Of a DNA stretch of 64,000 bases, positions 27,997 through 37,263 are shown one piece after another. Made by a program: the position numbers and the translations under genes. Source of the stretch: Mycobacterium sp. MS1601 (lineage in GTDB: Bacteria; Actinomycetota; Actinomycetes; Mycobacteriales; Mycobacteriaceae); contig NZ_CP019420.1 of the NCBI RefSeq assembly GCF_001984215.1, positions 4,650,001-4,714,000 on the forward strand, in the 5' to 3' direction. Numbering within the stretch: position 1 is the first letter of the stretch; every line of letters begins with the position of its first letter. The notes beneath the pieces were generated by a model, which had not been told where the DNA came from, made no database searches, and saw only the letters and a program-made list of their open reading frames with translations.

Positions 27997-28015
27997 CTTT
28001 AACGGAGGGGTGTTC

Positions 28016-28756
28016 ATGAACCACCACGACACGAAAGTCATCGCGATCACCGGTGCCGGAACCGGCATCGGCGCGGCCACCGCCCAGCTCCTTGCGGCCC
28101 AAGGGCATCGAGTGCTGCTGGCGGCGCGGCGCCACCACCGCATCGACGAGGTGGCCCATCGAATTCGGGACAATGGCGGACTGGCGCTGGCTGTGGTCAC
28201 CGACGTCACGAAGTACGAAGACATGGAGAACCTGGTACAGGAGGCTGCGCGCGAGTTCGGCCGACTCGACGTCTTGGTGGGCAATGCCGGAATCGCCAAG
28301 ACGGGGCTGGTGGCCGGACGCGACGTCGCGGGGTGGTCGGCCATGATCGACGTCAACTTTCGCGGGGTGCTGCACGGAATCGCCGCAGCGCTGCCGGTTT
28401 TCCAGAAGCAGGGTGGTGGACACTTCGTGACCACCCTGTCGACGGCAGGGCTGAAGATCGTGCCCAGTCAGAGTGTCTATGCGGCGACGAAGAACGCGGT
28501 GCGGACATTCCTGGAGGCGTTCCGCCAGGAGAACACCGACGGAACGATTCGGACGACGTCGATCTCACCCGGTTATGTGGCCACCGAGCTCGCCGACTCG
28601 ATCGAGGATGAGGGGTTGCGCGCCGAAACTCAGAAGTTCATGGCGGAGTTCGGTTTACAGCCCGACGCGGTGGCCAAGGCCATCGCCTTCGCAATCAACC
28701 AGCCTGCCGACGTGGAGATCGGAGACATCACCGTACGCCCCACTGTGCAAGGGTGA
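28016..28756 (+). CDS. short-chain dehydrogenase/reductase
   Basis: A 246-residue SDR starting at ATG 28016 behind GGAGGGG. The cofactor motif is ITGAGTGIGAATA, followed by NAGIAKT, active-site STAGLK and the YxxxK pair in YAATKNA. PGYVATEL closes the substrate loop. It resembles the oxidoreductase group that includes YdfG-like and clavulanate-dehydrogenase-like enzymes with broad substrate range. It is controlled by the operators at 27950-27996 and is therefore likely induced together with the divergent SDR. Confidence 0.9.
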   Translation: MNHHDTKVIAITGAGTGIGAATAQLLAAQGHRVLLAARRHHRIDEVAHRIRDNGGLALAVVTDVTKYEDMENLVQEAAREFGRLDVLVGNAGIAKTGLVAGRDVAGWSAMIDVNFRGVLHGIAAALPVFQKQGGGHFVTTLSTAGLKIVPSQSVYAATKNAVRTFLEAFRQENTDGTIRTTSISPGYVATELADSIEDEGLRAETQKFMAEFGLQPDAVAKAIAFAINQPADVEIGDITVRPTVQG

Positions 28757-28868
28757 CGCGCCGACGGGCCGCGCATCGACGTCCGTAGCGCGTGGCGGTA
28801 AACGAGACACTGTGTCGGCAAACGGCTTATGATCGGGCAAAATTCGGCCATGAACACTTCGGGGGATT

Positions 28869-29285
28869 GTGAAGACCACTGTGCTAGCAGCTGTTGTCGC
28901 TGCCTGCCTCGGCAGCTCCGTCGGATTGGCCGGACCGGCATTGGCCGACGGGCCGGTGTTCAATGGGACGTTTCTCTACACCAGCGATGACGGCGCCACC
29001 AACACCTGGGTTGTGACGCCGTGTGGACGCGCCTGCGCTCACGTCCTGAGCGACACGGGCAATGTGGATGTCGACGCACACTTGGTGGACGGACAGTGGA
29101 CGTTCTCCTACGTGCATCCCACAGGTTGGGACTGCGAGGACGGCACGGACGCACCCGCCACCAGGCGCGTTGTCGTCGACGCGACGACGCTGCAGGGCAC
29201 GGTGTCCCAGGGGCCCGACTCGGTATGTGGAGAAGTGAATGTGATCGGTGAGCCCTACGGCTTCACCTTGAACCAGATCGGCTAG
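28869..29285 (+). CDS. small secreted mycobacterial protein
   Basis: 138 residues from GTG 28869, with GGGGG just upstream. The signal peptide (1-26, ending PALA) is cleaved before DGPVFNGTF. The mature part of about 110 residues has four cysteines (TPCGRACAHV, WDCED, SVCGE), likely two disulfides, and a beta-rich look (GTFLYTSDDGATNTWVVTPC, QWTFSYVHPTGWDC). This resembles a family of uncharacterised secreted mycobacterial proteins. It stands alone and converges with the peptide-transporter operon. No enzymatic motif was seen. Confidence 0.82.
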   Translation: MKTTVLAAVVAACLGSSVGLAGPALADGPVFNGTFLYTSDDGATNTWVVTPCGRACAHVLSDTGNVDVDAHLVDGQWTFSYVHPTGWDCEDGTDAPATRRVVVDATTLQGTVSQGPDSVCGEVNVIGEPYGFTLNQIG

Positions 29286-29313
29286 CGTGCCCGCCGCTCC
29301 ACGCGGCCCACGC

Positions 29314-30918
29314 TTACTGGATCGCTGCGCGCGGCCGTGCCGGCGGCACCGCATCCAGCAGAGCACGTGTGTAGTCCTCGGCGGGGTTGGCAAACAGGTC
29401 GGCGGCAGCGCGATTCTCGACGGCGCTGCCATTACGCAGCACCAGTACCTGATGGCACATCCGTTGCACCACAGCCAGATCGTGTGCGATGAACAGGTAC
29501 GTCAACCCCAGCTCGGATTGCAGTCGCGCCAACAATTCCAACACCCGCGACTGCACCGACACATCCAACGAAGCCGTGGACTCATCCAGGATCAGTAGCT
29601 CCGGCTCGGTGGCCAAAGCGCGGGCGATACTCACCCGTTGTCGCTGCCCGCCGGAGAGCTCATGCGGGTACCGCGAGGCGAATCCCGATGGCAGTCCGAC
29701 GAGTTCGAGGAGTTCGGACACCCTTGCCGCGCGGCCACTCCTACTGCCGGCAAGTTTGTGCACCAGCAGCGGTTCGGCGATGGCAGTCCCAACGCGGGCG
29801 CGGGGATTCAACGACGAGAACGGGTCCTGGAACACCAGGCTGATGCGCCGTCGCAATCTCTTGGCCTCATGGCCCGAGGTGGCGAGGACATCGGTGTCCG
29901 CGAGTTGTGCACTGCCACCGTCCGGCTTGATCTGGCCTGTGAGCGCTGCGGCCACGGTCGACTTGCCCGATCCCGACTCGCCCACCAAGCCGAGAGTGGT
30001 GCCGCGGGGGATGTCGAACGAGAGCTGTTTGACGGCATGCACTTGCGACCTGCCGGTCGGAGTCTGAACCGGGAAGCGCACGTCGAGGTCGCGGACGCGC
30101 AGCAGCACCGGGGCGTCCGGGTCGGCGGCGGCTGGTCCGTGGTCGCCGATCATGGGACGGGCTGCCAGCAACTCACGGGTGTACTGGTGCTGCGGGTGAT
30201 CGAACACCCCGAGCACCGGGGCCTGCTCTACCGCGGCCCCCTCGCGCAGCACCGTCACCTCGTCGGCCACCTGTCCGATGACCCCCAGGTCATGGCTGAT
30301 CCACACCACAGCGGTGCCGAAATCCCGTTGCAGGTTTCGCACCAGCTCGATGATCTGCGCCTGGGTGGTGACATCGAGGGCGGTGGTGGGCTCATCGGCG
30401 ATCAGCAGTGCCGGGTCACACGCCAACGCGATCGCGATCATCACGCGTTGGCGCTGACCCCCGGACAGCTGGTGCGGGTAGGCATCGAGCCGGCGTTGTG
30501 GTTCCGGAAGTCCGACGGCCTCCAGGAGTTCCAGCGCACGGTCCTTCGCAGCGCGGCGCGTCTGATTGCGATGCGCCTCCAGCGATTCGGTGATCTGTCT
30601 CTCCAGCGTCAGAAGAGGATTCAGCGACGTTCCGGGGTCCTGGAAAACGAAGCCGATCCGCCCGCCGTGCACCTGCCGCAGAGTACGGGCCGAGGCGCCG
30701 ACCAACTCGACGTCGTTGCCCAGGGTGCTCGAACCGCTGACCTTCGCACCCGGGGCATCCAACAGGCCGGTGGCAGCCAGCACGGTCATCGACTTGCCCG
30801 ATCCGGACTCGCCGACCAGGCCCAGCGTCTGCTCCCGCTCGACTCCGAACGAGACCCCGCGAACGATCTCCTGTCGGCCGATGCTCACCCGAAGGTCGTC
30901 GACATCAAGCACACTCAC
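29314..30918 (-). CDS. peptide ABC transporter ATPase, two fused nucleotide-binding domains (DppD-DppF type)
   Basis: 534 residues containing two complete ATPase domains. The first has [12 protein letters not shown] (Walker A), LSGGQRQRV and [12 protein letters not shown]. The second has [24 protein letters not shown] and [12 protein letters not shown]. In most peptide transporters these are two proteins, and the natural fusion is common in actinobacteria. It is the last gene of a four-gene operon (receptor, two permeases, ATPase), and each junction is a four-base overlap. It powers uptake of oligopeptides or related compounds. Confidence 0.94.
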   Translation of the reverse strand: MSVLDVDDLRVSIGRQEIVRGVSFGVEREQTLGLVGESGSGKSMTVLAATGLLDAPGAKVSGSSTLGNDVELVGASARTLRQVHGGRIGFVFQDPGTSLNPLLTLERQITESLEAHRNQTRRAAKDRALELLEAVGLPEPQRRLDAYPHQLSGGQRQRVMIAIALACDPALLIADEPTTALDVTTQAQIIELVRNLQRDFGTAVVWISHDLGVIGQVADEVTVLREGAAVEQAPVLGVFDHPQHQYTRELLAARPMIGDHGPAAADPDAPVLLRVRDLDVRFPVQTPTGRSQVHAVKQLSFDIPRGTTLGLVGESGSGKSTVAAALTGQIKPDGGSAQLADTDVLATSGHEAKRLRRRISLVFQDPFSSLNPRARVGTAIAEPLLVHKLAGSRSGRAARVSELLELVGLPSGFASRYPHELSGGQRQRVSIARALATEPELLILDESTASLDVSVQSRVLELLARLQSELGLTYLFIAHDLAVVQRMCHQVLVLRNGSAVENRAAADLFANPAEDYTRALLDAVPPARPRAAIQ

Positions 30919-31805
30919 GGTGCACCTCCCGATCTGCGGGCCTCGGCGACGGTGCGCTGCTTGGGATCGAGCACGTCGCGCAGGCCGTCACCGAACAGGT
31001 TGAACGCCAACACCGTGACGAAGATGGCCGCGCCGGGGAACACTGCCATCCACCAGGCCAATGTCACGAATCCCTGGGAGTCGAAGATCATCCGGCCCAG
31101 CGACGGCTGTGGCGGTTGAATGCCCAAGCCCAGGAACGACAAAGCGGCCTCCGACAGAATGGCGAACGCCAACGACAGCGAAATCTGGACGATCAAAGGT
31201 CCGGCGATGTTGGGCAGGATGTGGCGACGCAGAATGTAACCGTGTCCAGTGCCCATGGTGCGCGAGGCCGCCACATACGGTTCCACTCGCACACTCAGGG
31301 TGCTGGCCCTGGCTACGCGGGCGAAGATCGGGGTGTAGACGATGCCGATCGCCAAGATGGTGGTCGTGACGCCCGGCCCGAGAATCGCAACCACGGCCAG
31401 TGCCAGCAGCAGCACCGGAAACGCGAACATCACGTCGACGATGCGCATGAACACCGCATCCAGCCAGCCGCCCCAATATCCAGCCACCAAACCCACACTC
31501 ACGCCCACCACTGCGGCGAACGCCACACTGACGACCGCAATCTGCAGTGACGCCTGGATGCCGACCAGCACCCGCGACAGCACGTCGCGACCCAGTTCGT
31601 CGGTGCCGAACCAGTGTGCGCCGCTGGGCGATTGGAGGGCGTTGGGTACGTCGATGTCGTTGATGCCGTAGGGAGCGATCCAGCCTGCGGTGACGGCGAT
31701 GGCGGCCACCAGCACCAGCAGTGCTCCGCTGATCACCGTCACCGGATTGGATGCCAGGATGCGCCAGGATGACAGCCTGGCGTCGGGTTCTGCGGCTCGG
31801 GTCAT
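30915..31805 (-). CDS. peptide ABC transporter permease, DppC/OppC type
   Basis: A 296-residue inner-membrane subunit with an N-terminal cytoplasmic stretch (OppC_N) containing HWFGTDELGRDVLSRVLVG, the hallmark of this subfamily. Six membrane segments follow, and the EAA loop includes ASRTMGTGHGYILRRHILPN. It overlaps both neighbours by four bases in the operon and pairs with the DppB-type permease to form the channel. Confidence 0.94.
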   Translation of the reverse strand: MTRAAEPDARLSSWRILASNPVTVISGALLVLVAAIAVTAGWIAPYGINDIDVPNALQSPSGAHWFGTDELGRDVLSRVLVGIQASLQIAVVSVAFAAVVGVSVGLVAGYWGGWLDAVFMRIVDVMFAFPVLLLALAVVAILGPGVTTTILAIGIVYTPIFARVARASTLSVRVEPYVAASRTMGTGHGYILRRHILPNIAGPLIVQISLSLAFAILSEAALSFLGLGIQPPQPSLGRMIFDSQGFVTLAWWMAVFPGAAIFVTVLAFNLFGDGLRDVLDPKQRTVAEARRSGGAP

Positions 31806-32758
31806 GACAGCCGGATCCTCGGGTCGACCACGGCGTAGAGGGTGTCGACGACCAGATTGATCAACAGGAACAGCGCGGCGATCAGCAGCACCGCCCCCTG
31901 GATCACCGGATAGTCGCGGGCCGCCACCGCGTTGAACACCAGCCGGCCGAGACCAGGCCAGGCGAACACCACCTCGACGACGATGACCCCGCCGAGGATG
32001 GTGGCCAACTGGATACCGGTGATGGTCAACACCGGCACCAGGGCGTTGCGGACGATGTGGCGTTCGGTGATCACGGCGGGCGGCAGGCCTTTCGAGCGCG
32101 CGGTGCGCACGTATCCGGACGACGCGACCTCCAACACCGCGGATCGGATGTAGCGGGTCATGATGGCACCGGCCACCACACCGACCGTCAGTGCCGGCAG
32201 GATGATGTGTTGCAGCCAGCCGACGGGATCACTCAGCAGCGGCCGGTAACCCGACGTCGGCAGCCAGCCCAGCGTGGTGGAGAACAGCGCGATCAGCAGG
32301 ATTCCCATCCAGAAGTCGGGGATGGAAACACCGAATTGGCTTGTCACGCGGACGATTGCGTCGCTGAGCTTGCCCTCGTGCAGCGCGGAGTAGATGCCCG
32401 CGGGAATGGCGATGACCAACGCGATGAGGATGCCGACCACAGCCAGCGACACCGTGGCGGGCAGCCGGTCCAGCAGCGTGAGCGTCACCGGAGCACCGTT
32501 ACGGAAGCTCACGCCGAGATCGCCGGTGAGCGCGGAGCCGATATAGGAGAAGAACTGCTCGATCAGCGGGCGGTCCAGACCGCTGGCCGAACGCAGGGCT
32601 TCGTAGGCTTCGGGGGAGTACCTGGTGCCCAATGCGATTCGCACGGGATCACCGGGAACGAGGTGGACCAGCGCGAACACCACCACCAGCACTCCGAACA
32701 GCACCACAGCCGTGTACAGCAGCCGTCGTACCAGGAATCGCATTATCGGAGAATTCAC
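31802..32758 (-). CDS. peptide ABC transporter permease, DppB/OppB type
   Basis: A 318-residue membrane subunit starting MRFLVRRLLYTAVVLFGVLV after a few residues. It has the OppB-type N-terminal helix, the periplasmic loop VHLVPGDPVRIALG, and the EAA loop ARSKGLPPAVITERHIVRNA. It overlaps the receptor gene upstream and the DppC-type gene downstream by four bases each. Confidence 0.94.
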   Translation of the reverse strand: MNSPIMRFLVRRLLYTAVVLFGVLVVVFALVHLVPGDPVRIALGTRYSPEAYEALRSASGLDRPLIEQFFSYIGSALTGDLGVSFRNGAPVTLTLLDRLPATVSLAVVGILIALVIAIPAGIYSALHEGKLSDAIVRVTSQFGVSIPDFWMGILLIALFSTTLGWLPTSGYRPLLSDPVGWLQHIILPALTVGVVAGAIMTRYIRSAVLEVASSGYVRTARSKGLPPAVITERHIVRNALVPVLTITGIQLATILGGVIVVEVVFAWPGLGRLVFNAVAARDYPVIQGAVLLIAALFLLINLVVDTLYAVVDPRIRLS

Positions 32759-34293
32759 GCTGCACCCTCGTCCGTCAGTTCGGCGGTACGGAAGCGGATG
32801 GCGCCGTCGCGACGTGCTTCGTATCCCTGCAGTGCCGGCGTCCAGGCCTGGATCACCGACGGGTTGTACAGGTAGATGTAGCTGACATTGTCGGCGATCA
32901 GAGAGGCCGCCTTGGCGTAGTCATCGGCGCGGGCGTCGCGGTCGGTCTCGACACGGCCCGCGTCGAGCAGACGGTCCACCTCCGGGTCGGAGAACTTCTG
33001 CGCGTTGCTGGTGCCGTTGCTGTGGTGCTGGGCGTAATAGAAGTCGTCGGGGTCGATGTTGCCCAACCAACCCATCATGAGCATGTCGAAATTGCCGTTG
33101 TTCTGCTCGTCGAGCCAGGTGGCGAAGTCGACGGTGCGGATGTTCACCGTGATACCCAGTGGTTCGAGGTTGTCGGCGATGATCTGGGCCGCTGTCACGG
33201 TCTCTGGGTACTCGCTGGTGACCAGCATGTCGAGGTTCTGCGGCTGTGCCCCAGCCTCGTGCAGCAGCGATTTCGCCTTGTCGATGTCATAGGTGTACGT
33301 GTCGTACGGCGTGAACCATGGATTGCCCTCGGGAATGGCCAACTGGTTCAGTGCGGCGGTGCCGTAGCTGGTGGCCTGCACGATGGCCTCGCGGTCGATG
33401 CCGTAGGCGATGGCTTGGCGCACGCGGACGTCGTTCCACGGCGCTTTGGCGCCATTGAGGGCCAGATACCAGTAGTCATTGCTGGGGGTCACGGCCAGGT
33501 TGATCGAGTCGTCACTCTCGAGTTGTGAAACCCGCTGGGTGGGAACCGAATCGGTCCAATCGATCTCGCCTGCTTGCAGTGCCGACAAAGCCGTTGACGG
33601 CTCGGAGATGAAGCGGAAGGTGACGCCGGGGATCTTCGGCGGGCCGGCCCAGTAATCCGGGTTCGCCCGCAGGGTGATGGAGTCGCCGCTGCGCTGGCCT
33701 GCAAAGGCGAAGGGGCCGGTGCCCACCGGATGGGTGGTGATCTGGCCGCTTTCGACGTTCTTGCGGGACACGATGGCCATGCCCTTGAATCCACCGATGT
33801 TGGTCAGCAGGTTCGGGGTGGGTCGGTCCAGCCGGATCACGACGGTGGCAGGATCGGGTGCGCTGACATCGGCGACAGCGCTGAACTTGTCGACGTTGGT
33901 CAGCTCTTCGTCGATGATGCGGCGGTAGGAGAACACCACGTCGTCAGCGGTCAATGGGCTGCCGTCGTGGAACCTCGCCCCGGGTCGTAATCGAAACGTC
34001 CACGTCAGCTGATCGGGGGAGACCTGCCACGACTGCGCCAGCGCGGGTTGCATCACCAGGTTGGCGTCCGGCTCGACCAGCGTGTCGTAGACGTTCTCCA
34101 AGACCTCGAACGAGAAGTACGCCGAGGTCTTGTGAGGATCCAACTGATCTGGCTCGCCGGCGATGGCAGCTATGAGATTGCCCGCGCCGTCGCCGAGATC
34201 AACCCGTTGACCGGTTGAGCATCCGGCCATCAGCAACGCTGTCAACACTGCGGACAGCATGGTGACAGCGGTTGACACCGCTGGCCTTTGCAT
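32755..34293 (-). CDS. peptide ABC transporter substrate-binding lipoprotein (SBP_bac_5)
   Basis: 512 residues. The lipoprotein signal ends at LMAGC (Cys near residue 25). The mature protein has the SBP_bac_5 fold, with GEPDQLDPHKTSAYFSFEVL, WTFRLRPGARFHDGSPLTADDV, and late segments such as RVRQAIAYGIDREAIV. Family members bind oligopeptides, nickel or, in some cases, glycopeptides. It is the first gene of the operon, and the promoter must lie in 34294-34368. Ligand unknown. Confidence 0.93.
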   Translation of the reverse strand: MQRPAVSTAVTMLSAVLTALLMAGCSTGQRVDLGDGAGNLIAAIAGEPDQLDPHKTSAYFSFEVLENVYDTLVEPDANLVMQPALAQSWQVSPDQLTWTFRLRPGARFHDGSPLTADDVVFSYRRIIDEELTNVDKFSAVADVSAPDPATVVIRLDRPTPNLLTNIGGFKGMAIVSRKNVESGQITTHPVGTGPFAFAGQRSGDSITLRANPDYWAGPPKIPGVTFRFISEPSTALSALQAGEIDWTDSVPTQRVSQLESDDSINLAVTPSNDYWYLALNGAKAPWNDVRVRQAIAYGIDREAIVQATSYGTAALNQLAIPEGNPWFTPYDTYTYDIDKAKSLLHEAGAQPQNLDMLVTSEYPETVTAAQIIADNLEPLGITVNIRTVDFATWLDEQNNGNFDMLMMGWLGNIDPDDFYYAQHHSNGTSNAQKFSDPEVDRLLDAGRVETDRDARADDYAKAASLIADNVSYIYLYNPSVIQAWTPALQGYEARRDGAIRFRTAELTDEGAA

Positions 34294-34368
34294 CAGAACT
34301 CACCCCACGATTCGGCAACGCCGGCGCGTACGGGTTGCCCGGAAACGAAAAGCGATAAACCCGCGCGG

Positions 34369-34677
34369 TCAGTCCGTGTGCAGGCGCAGTACCGGGCGGG
34401 TGTGCGCCTGGGGCACCGATGGGGGTCCTGTGACGCGACCCTGCCGCTGGTCATCGCGGCGGAACAGGTGGATGCCGAGAATGCCGCCGTCAGGCTGATT
34501 CACCCATCCGGCGTGTTCCAGACGCCAGCCGGTGGCTTCGATCTGCGCCAGCATCTCGGGGGACTGGCCGTGTTGCTGATCGAAGGAGAAGAACTGGTCA
34601 CCCCGCTCGTACGCGCGCACCGCATGGCCGACCGGTGACGTCCAGAACATGTTCTCGGGATGCGCCATGCCCGCCAT
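34369..34677 (-). CDS. conserved hypothetical protein
   Basis: 102 residues; translation may begin at ATG 34677 or at the second Met (MAHPENMFWTS). Residues 10-70 look like a real folded domain, with VGHAVRAYERGDQFFSFDQQHG and an acidic/aromatic strand ATGWRLEHAGWV. The last 25 residues are low in character. No motif was recognised that gives a function. It lies upstream of the peptide-transporter operon on the same strand, with 75 bases between. Confidence 0.55.
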   Translation of the reverse strand: MAGMAHPENMFWTSPVGHAVRAYERGDQFFSFDQQHGQSPEMLAQIEATGWRLEHAGWVNQPDGGILGIHLFRRDDQRQGRVTGPPSVPQAHTRPVLRLHTD

Positions 34678-34724
34678 CCTGGCAGCGGATCACGAGTCCG
34701 GGAGGCAGTTTCGACGAATCCGGA

Positions 34725-35930
34725 TCAGGCCGCGGGGGAGCCTTGATCGGCTTCGGAGGGCGACTCGGCGGGCGCGTCGTCTTTGTCGTCCGGCCCGGTG
34801 TCGGTACTGCTGCCCGACGTCTCGACGTCGGGTTCGCCACCCACCGCAGACTCGCCGATCTCGGTCGTCTGGTTGTCGACGTCCGGTTGGTCGTCGGAAT
34901 CGGTTGTGGTGTCAGAGGTTTCGTCGGCTTCTTTACCGTCGCGGAAATCCGGTCTGCGGCGCTTGTCCGCGGGCTCGGCATCCTCGGCGGGCTCGGGTTC
35001 GGAGAACTGCGCGGCGGTAGCGGCTCTGCTGGTCGGAACCACCGCCGCAGGTGTGGGAACGCCGTAATCGACTCTGTCGTAACCGGTCTCGATAATCGCG
35101 CGCAAGGGCGCATCGAGGGTATCGAGTGCCGATTCGGGCAGGATTCCCTGCAGCGGCATCAGCAGCGGAAGCCGTTTGGTGGGCACCAGGTAGTAGGTGG
35201 TGTTGCCATGGGTGCTGGGTTCGAGATCGGCCAGCACCTCCGGGGTGACGTCTTCGGGGTACTTGCCATGGAGATACACGATGCCCAGCAGTGCGTTGGC
35301 CGTCGCGAGCAGGTTGAGGGGGTACTTCGGGAAGTCGGCCCACCCGTCGTACTGCCGGGCGATGTCGACCACGATCTCGTCGTCGGTGGGGGTCGCCCCG
35401 CTGAACGACACCCCGAGAATGGGGATGTACAGGCCGCTGAAGCGTTGCAGGATGCCGCCGTTCGGCCGGTTCGGGTTGGCGGCCAACACGTAGATGTTGC
35501 CCTCGCCCGGGTGCTCGCGCAGGTAGTCGGTGGCCACCACCGCGCCTTGTGAATAGCCATGGATGATCACCGGATTATCGGCATCGCCCCCCGCGATGAT
35601 GGCGTTGCCCAGGTTGCGCACCCCCAGGTCGACGGAATCACCGTAGGTGGGATCGCCGAGATAACCGTGCGACACCGGCCAGAATCCACCGGGATACTGC
35701 ACCTTGACCGGTGCGCCGTGGGCGCCCACCGCCACTGCGACGGTGCCGTCGACCCAGGCGCGGTGAACATCTTCCGGGGGAACGCCACCGATGTTGGTAC
35801 CCCGCACGTAGTACGTACTCGGTATTGCAGCCATTGCTGGTGACAAGCCGAGCGCGAAGGCGCTTGCCACCGCCAGCCCCGCAGTGGCGAGCGCCTTGCC
35901 GCGTCTGTTGCCTGATCTGGCCATGGCCAC
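34725..35930 (-). CDS. secreted PE-PPE-domain serine hydrolase with acidic tail
   Basis: 401 residues. A signal peptide (1-35, ending AMAA) is followed by an alpha/beta-hydrolase PE-PPE domain. The nucleophile is S127 in HGYSQGA. A preceding YPGGFWPVS and late YLVPTKRLPLLMPL match the family. The classical PE or PPE N-terminus is missing, so export is by a normal signal peptide rather than a type VII route. The last 110 residues are Asp/Glu/Ser/Thr-rich and probably disordered. PE-PPE hydrolases cleave short esters or act on envelope lipids. Confidence 0.9.
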   Translation of the reverse strand: MAMARSGNRRGKALATAGLAVASAFALGLSPAMAAIPSTYYVRGTNIGGVPPEDVHRAWVDGTVAVAVGAHGAPVKVQYPGGFWPVSHGYLGDPTYGDSVDLGVRNLGNAIIAGGDADNPVIIHGYSQGAVVATDYLREHPGEGNIYVLAANPNRPNGGILQRFSGLYIPILGVSFSGATPTDDEIVVDIARQYDGWADFPKYPLNLLATANALLGIVYLHGKYPEDVTPEVLADLEPSTHGNTTYYLVPTKRLPLLMPLQGILPESALDTLDAPLRAIIETGYDRVDYGVPTPAAVVPTSRAATAAQFSEPEPAEDAEPADKRRRPDFRDGKEADETSDTTTDSDDQPDVDNQTTEIGESAVGGEPDVETSGSSTDTGPDDKDDAPAESPSEADQGSPAA

Positions 35931-36070
35931 CCCTCGCGCAGTTCATCCTCGCAGCGAATGGTAGGCCAAAAACTTTGCTGCCAGGGCGAGAAGTGGAGCA
36001 AGTTTCGTCAATCGACGGCGCGAGAGGATGTCACCGTGCAACTGTGTGCGCACCGACCGACGACTGAGAG

Positions 36071-37162
36071 GTGGCGCCGGCAGTGGGCAGTGCGAAGCGG
36101 GTGGTGGTGTGGGGCACCGGGTTCGTGGGGCGGATGGTGATCGCCGAGATCGTCGATCACCCGAACTTCGACCTGGTGGGTGTGGGCGTCAGCAACCCCG
36201 ACAAGGTGGGGCGCGATGTCGGCGAGATCTGTGAACTGGCCGCACCGCTCGGGCTCACGGCCACCGACGACGTGGACACACTGATCGCGCTGCGTCCCGA
36301 CGCGGTGGTGCACTACGGGCCAACCGCGGCGCACGCCGAGGACAACATCCGGCTGATCAGCCGCTTTTTGCGGGCCGGCATCGACGTCTGCTCGACGGCG
36401 ATGACACCATGGGTGTGGCCGGCGATGACACTGAACCCGCCGAACTGGATCACGCCCATCGAGCAGGCCTGCGCCGAGGGTGGCGCGTCGTGCTTCACCA
36501 CCGGCATCGACCCCGGTTTTGCCAACGACCTGTTCCCGATGACGCTGATGGGCCTGTGCTCGCAGGTCCGCAAGGTCAGGGCCTCCGAGTTGCTGGACTA
36601 CACCAACTACGAGGGCGACTACGAGTTCGAGATGGGGATCGGGCGCGAACCCGACTACCGTCCGCTGCTGCAGCACCCTGACGTACTGATCTTCGCCTGG
36701 GGTGCGACGGTTCCGATGATGGCGCACGCGGCGGGGATCGAACTCGACGAAATCACCACCACCTGGGAGAAGTGGGTAACGCCCACCGAGCGCAAGACCG
36801 TCAAAGGCGTCATCTCGCCGGGGCAGGTCGCTGCCGTGCGCTTCACCATCAACGGTGTGTACCGCGGCGAAACCAGGATCCAGCTGGAACATGTCAACCG
36901 GATCGGTCAGGATGCCGCACCGGACTGGCCGTCGGGCACACAGGACGACGTCTACCGCGTCGACATCGAAGGAACCCCCAGCATCTTCCAGGAGACGGCG
37001 TTCCGGTTCACCGATGGTTCCGGTCGCGATCCGGCCACCGCCGGCTGCCTGGCCACGGGATTACGCGCGCTCAATGCCGTACCGGCCGTCAACGATCTGC
37101 CCGCGGGGTGGGTGACGGCCCTGGACCTGCCGCTGATCCCCGGGGTGGGCACCATCCGCTGA
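36071..37162 (+). CDS. DapB-like NAD(P)-dependent oxidoreductase
   Basis: 363 residues from GTG 36071; GTG 36083 is equally possible, given GAGAGG at 36066. The Rossmann nucleotide loop is VVVWGTGFVGRMVI. The C-terminal half resembles the dihydrodipicolinate-reductase/2,4-diaminopentanoate-dehydrogenase C-terminal fold. Segments such as CFTTGIDPGFANDLFPMTLM and ASELLDYTNYEGDYEFEMGIG recur in many actinobacterial relatives. The lysine-pathway role of real DapB is unlikely, as these paralogues are numerous in mycobacteria. Substrate unknown. Confidence 0.83.
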   Translation: MAPAVGSAKRVVVWGTGFVGRMVIAEIVDHPNFDLVGVGVSNPDKVGRDVGEICELAAPLGLTATDDVDTLIALRPDAVVHYGPTAAHAEDNIRLISRFLRAGIDVCSTAMTPWVWPAMTLNPPNWITPIEQACAEGGASCFTTGIDPGFANDLFPMTLMGLCSQVRKVRASELLDYTNYEGDYEFEMGIGREPDYRPLLQHPDVLIFAWGATVPMMAHAAGIELDEITTTWEKWVTPTERKTVKGVISPGQVAAVRFTINGVYRGETRIQLEHVNRIGQDAAPDWPSGTQDDVYRVDIEGTPSIFQETAFRFTDGSGRDPATAGCLATGLRALNAVPAVNDLPAGWVTALDLPLIPGVGTIR

Positions 37163-37263
37163 CGCCAGGGGCTTTGCTGTCGTAACACCCGACTGTCCGG
37201 GAGCGAAAAACTCGGCACAGGCAGTCTCGGGGCCGAATCACGTGTCGGCCCGGATGGGATGAG

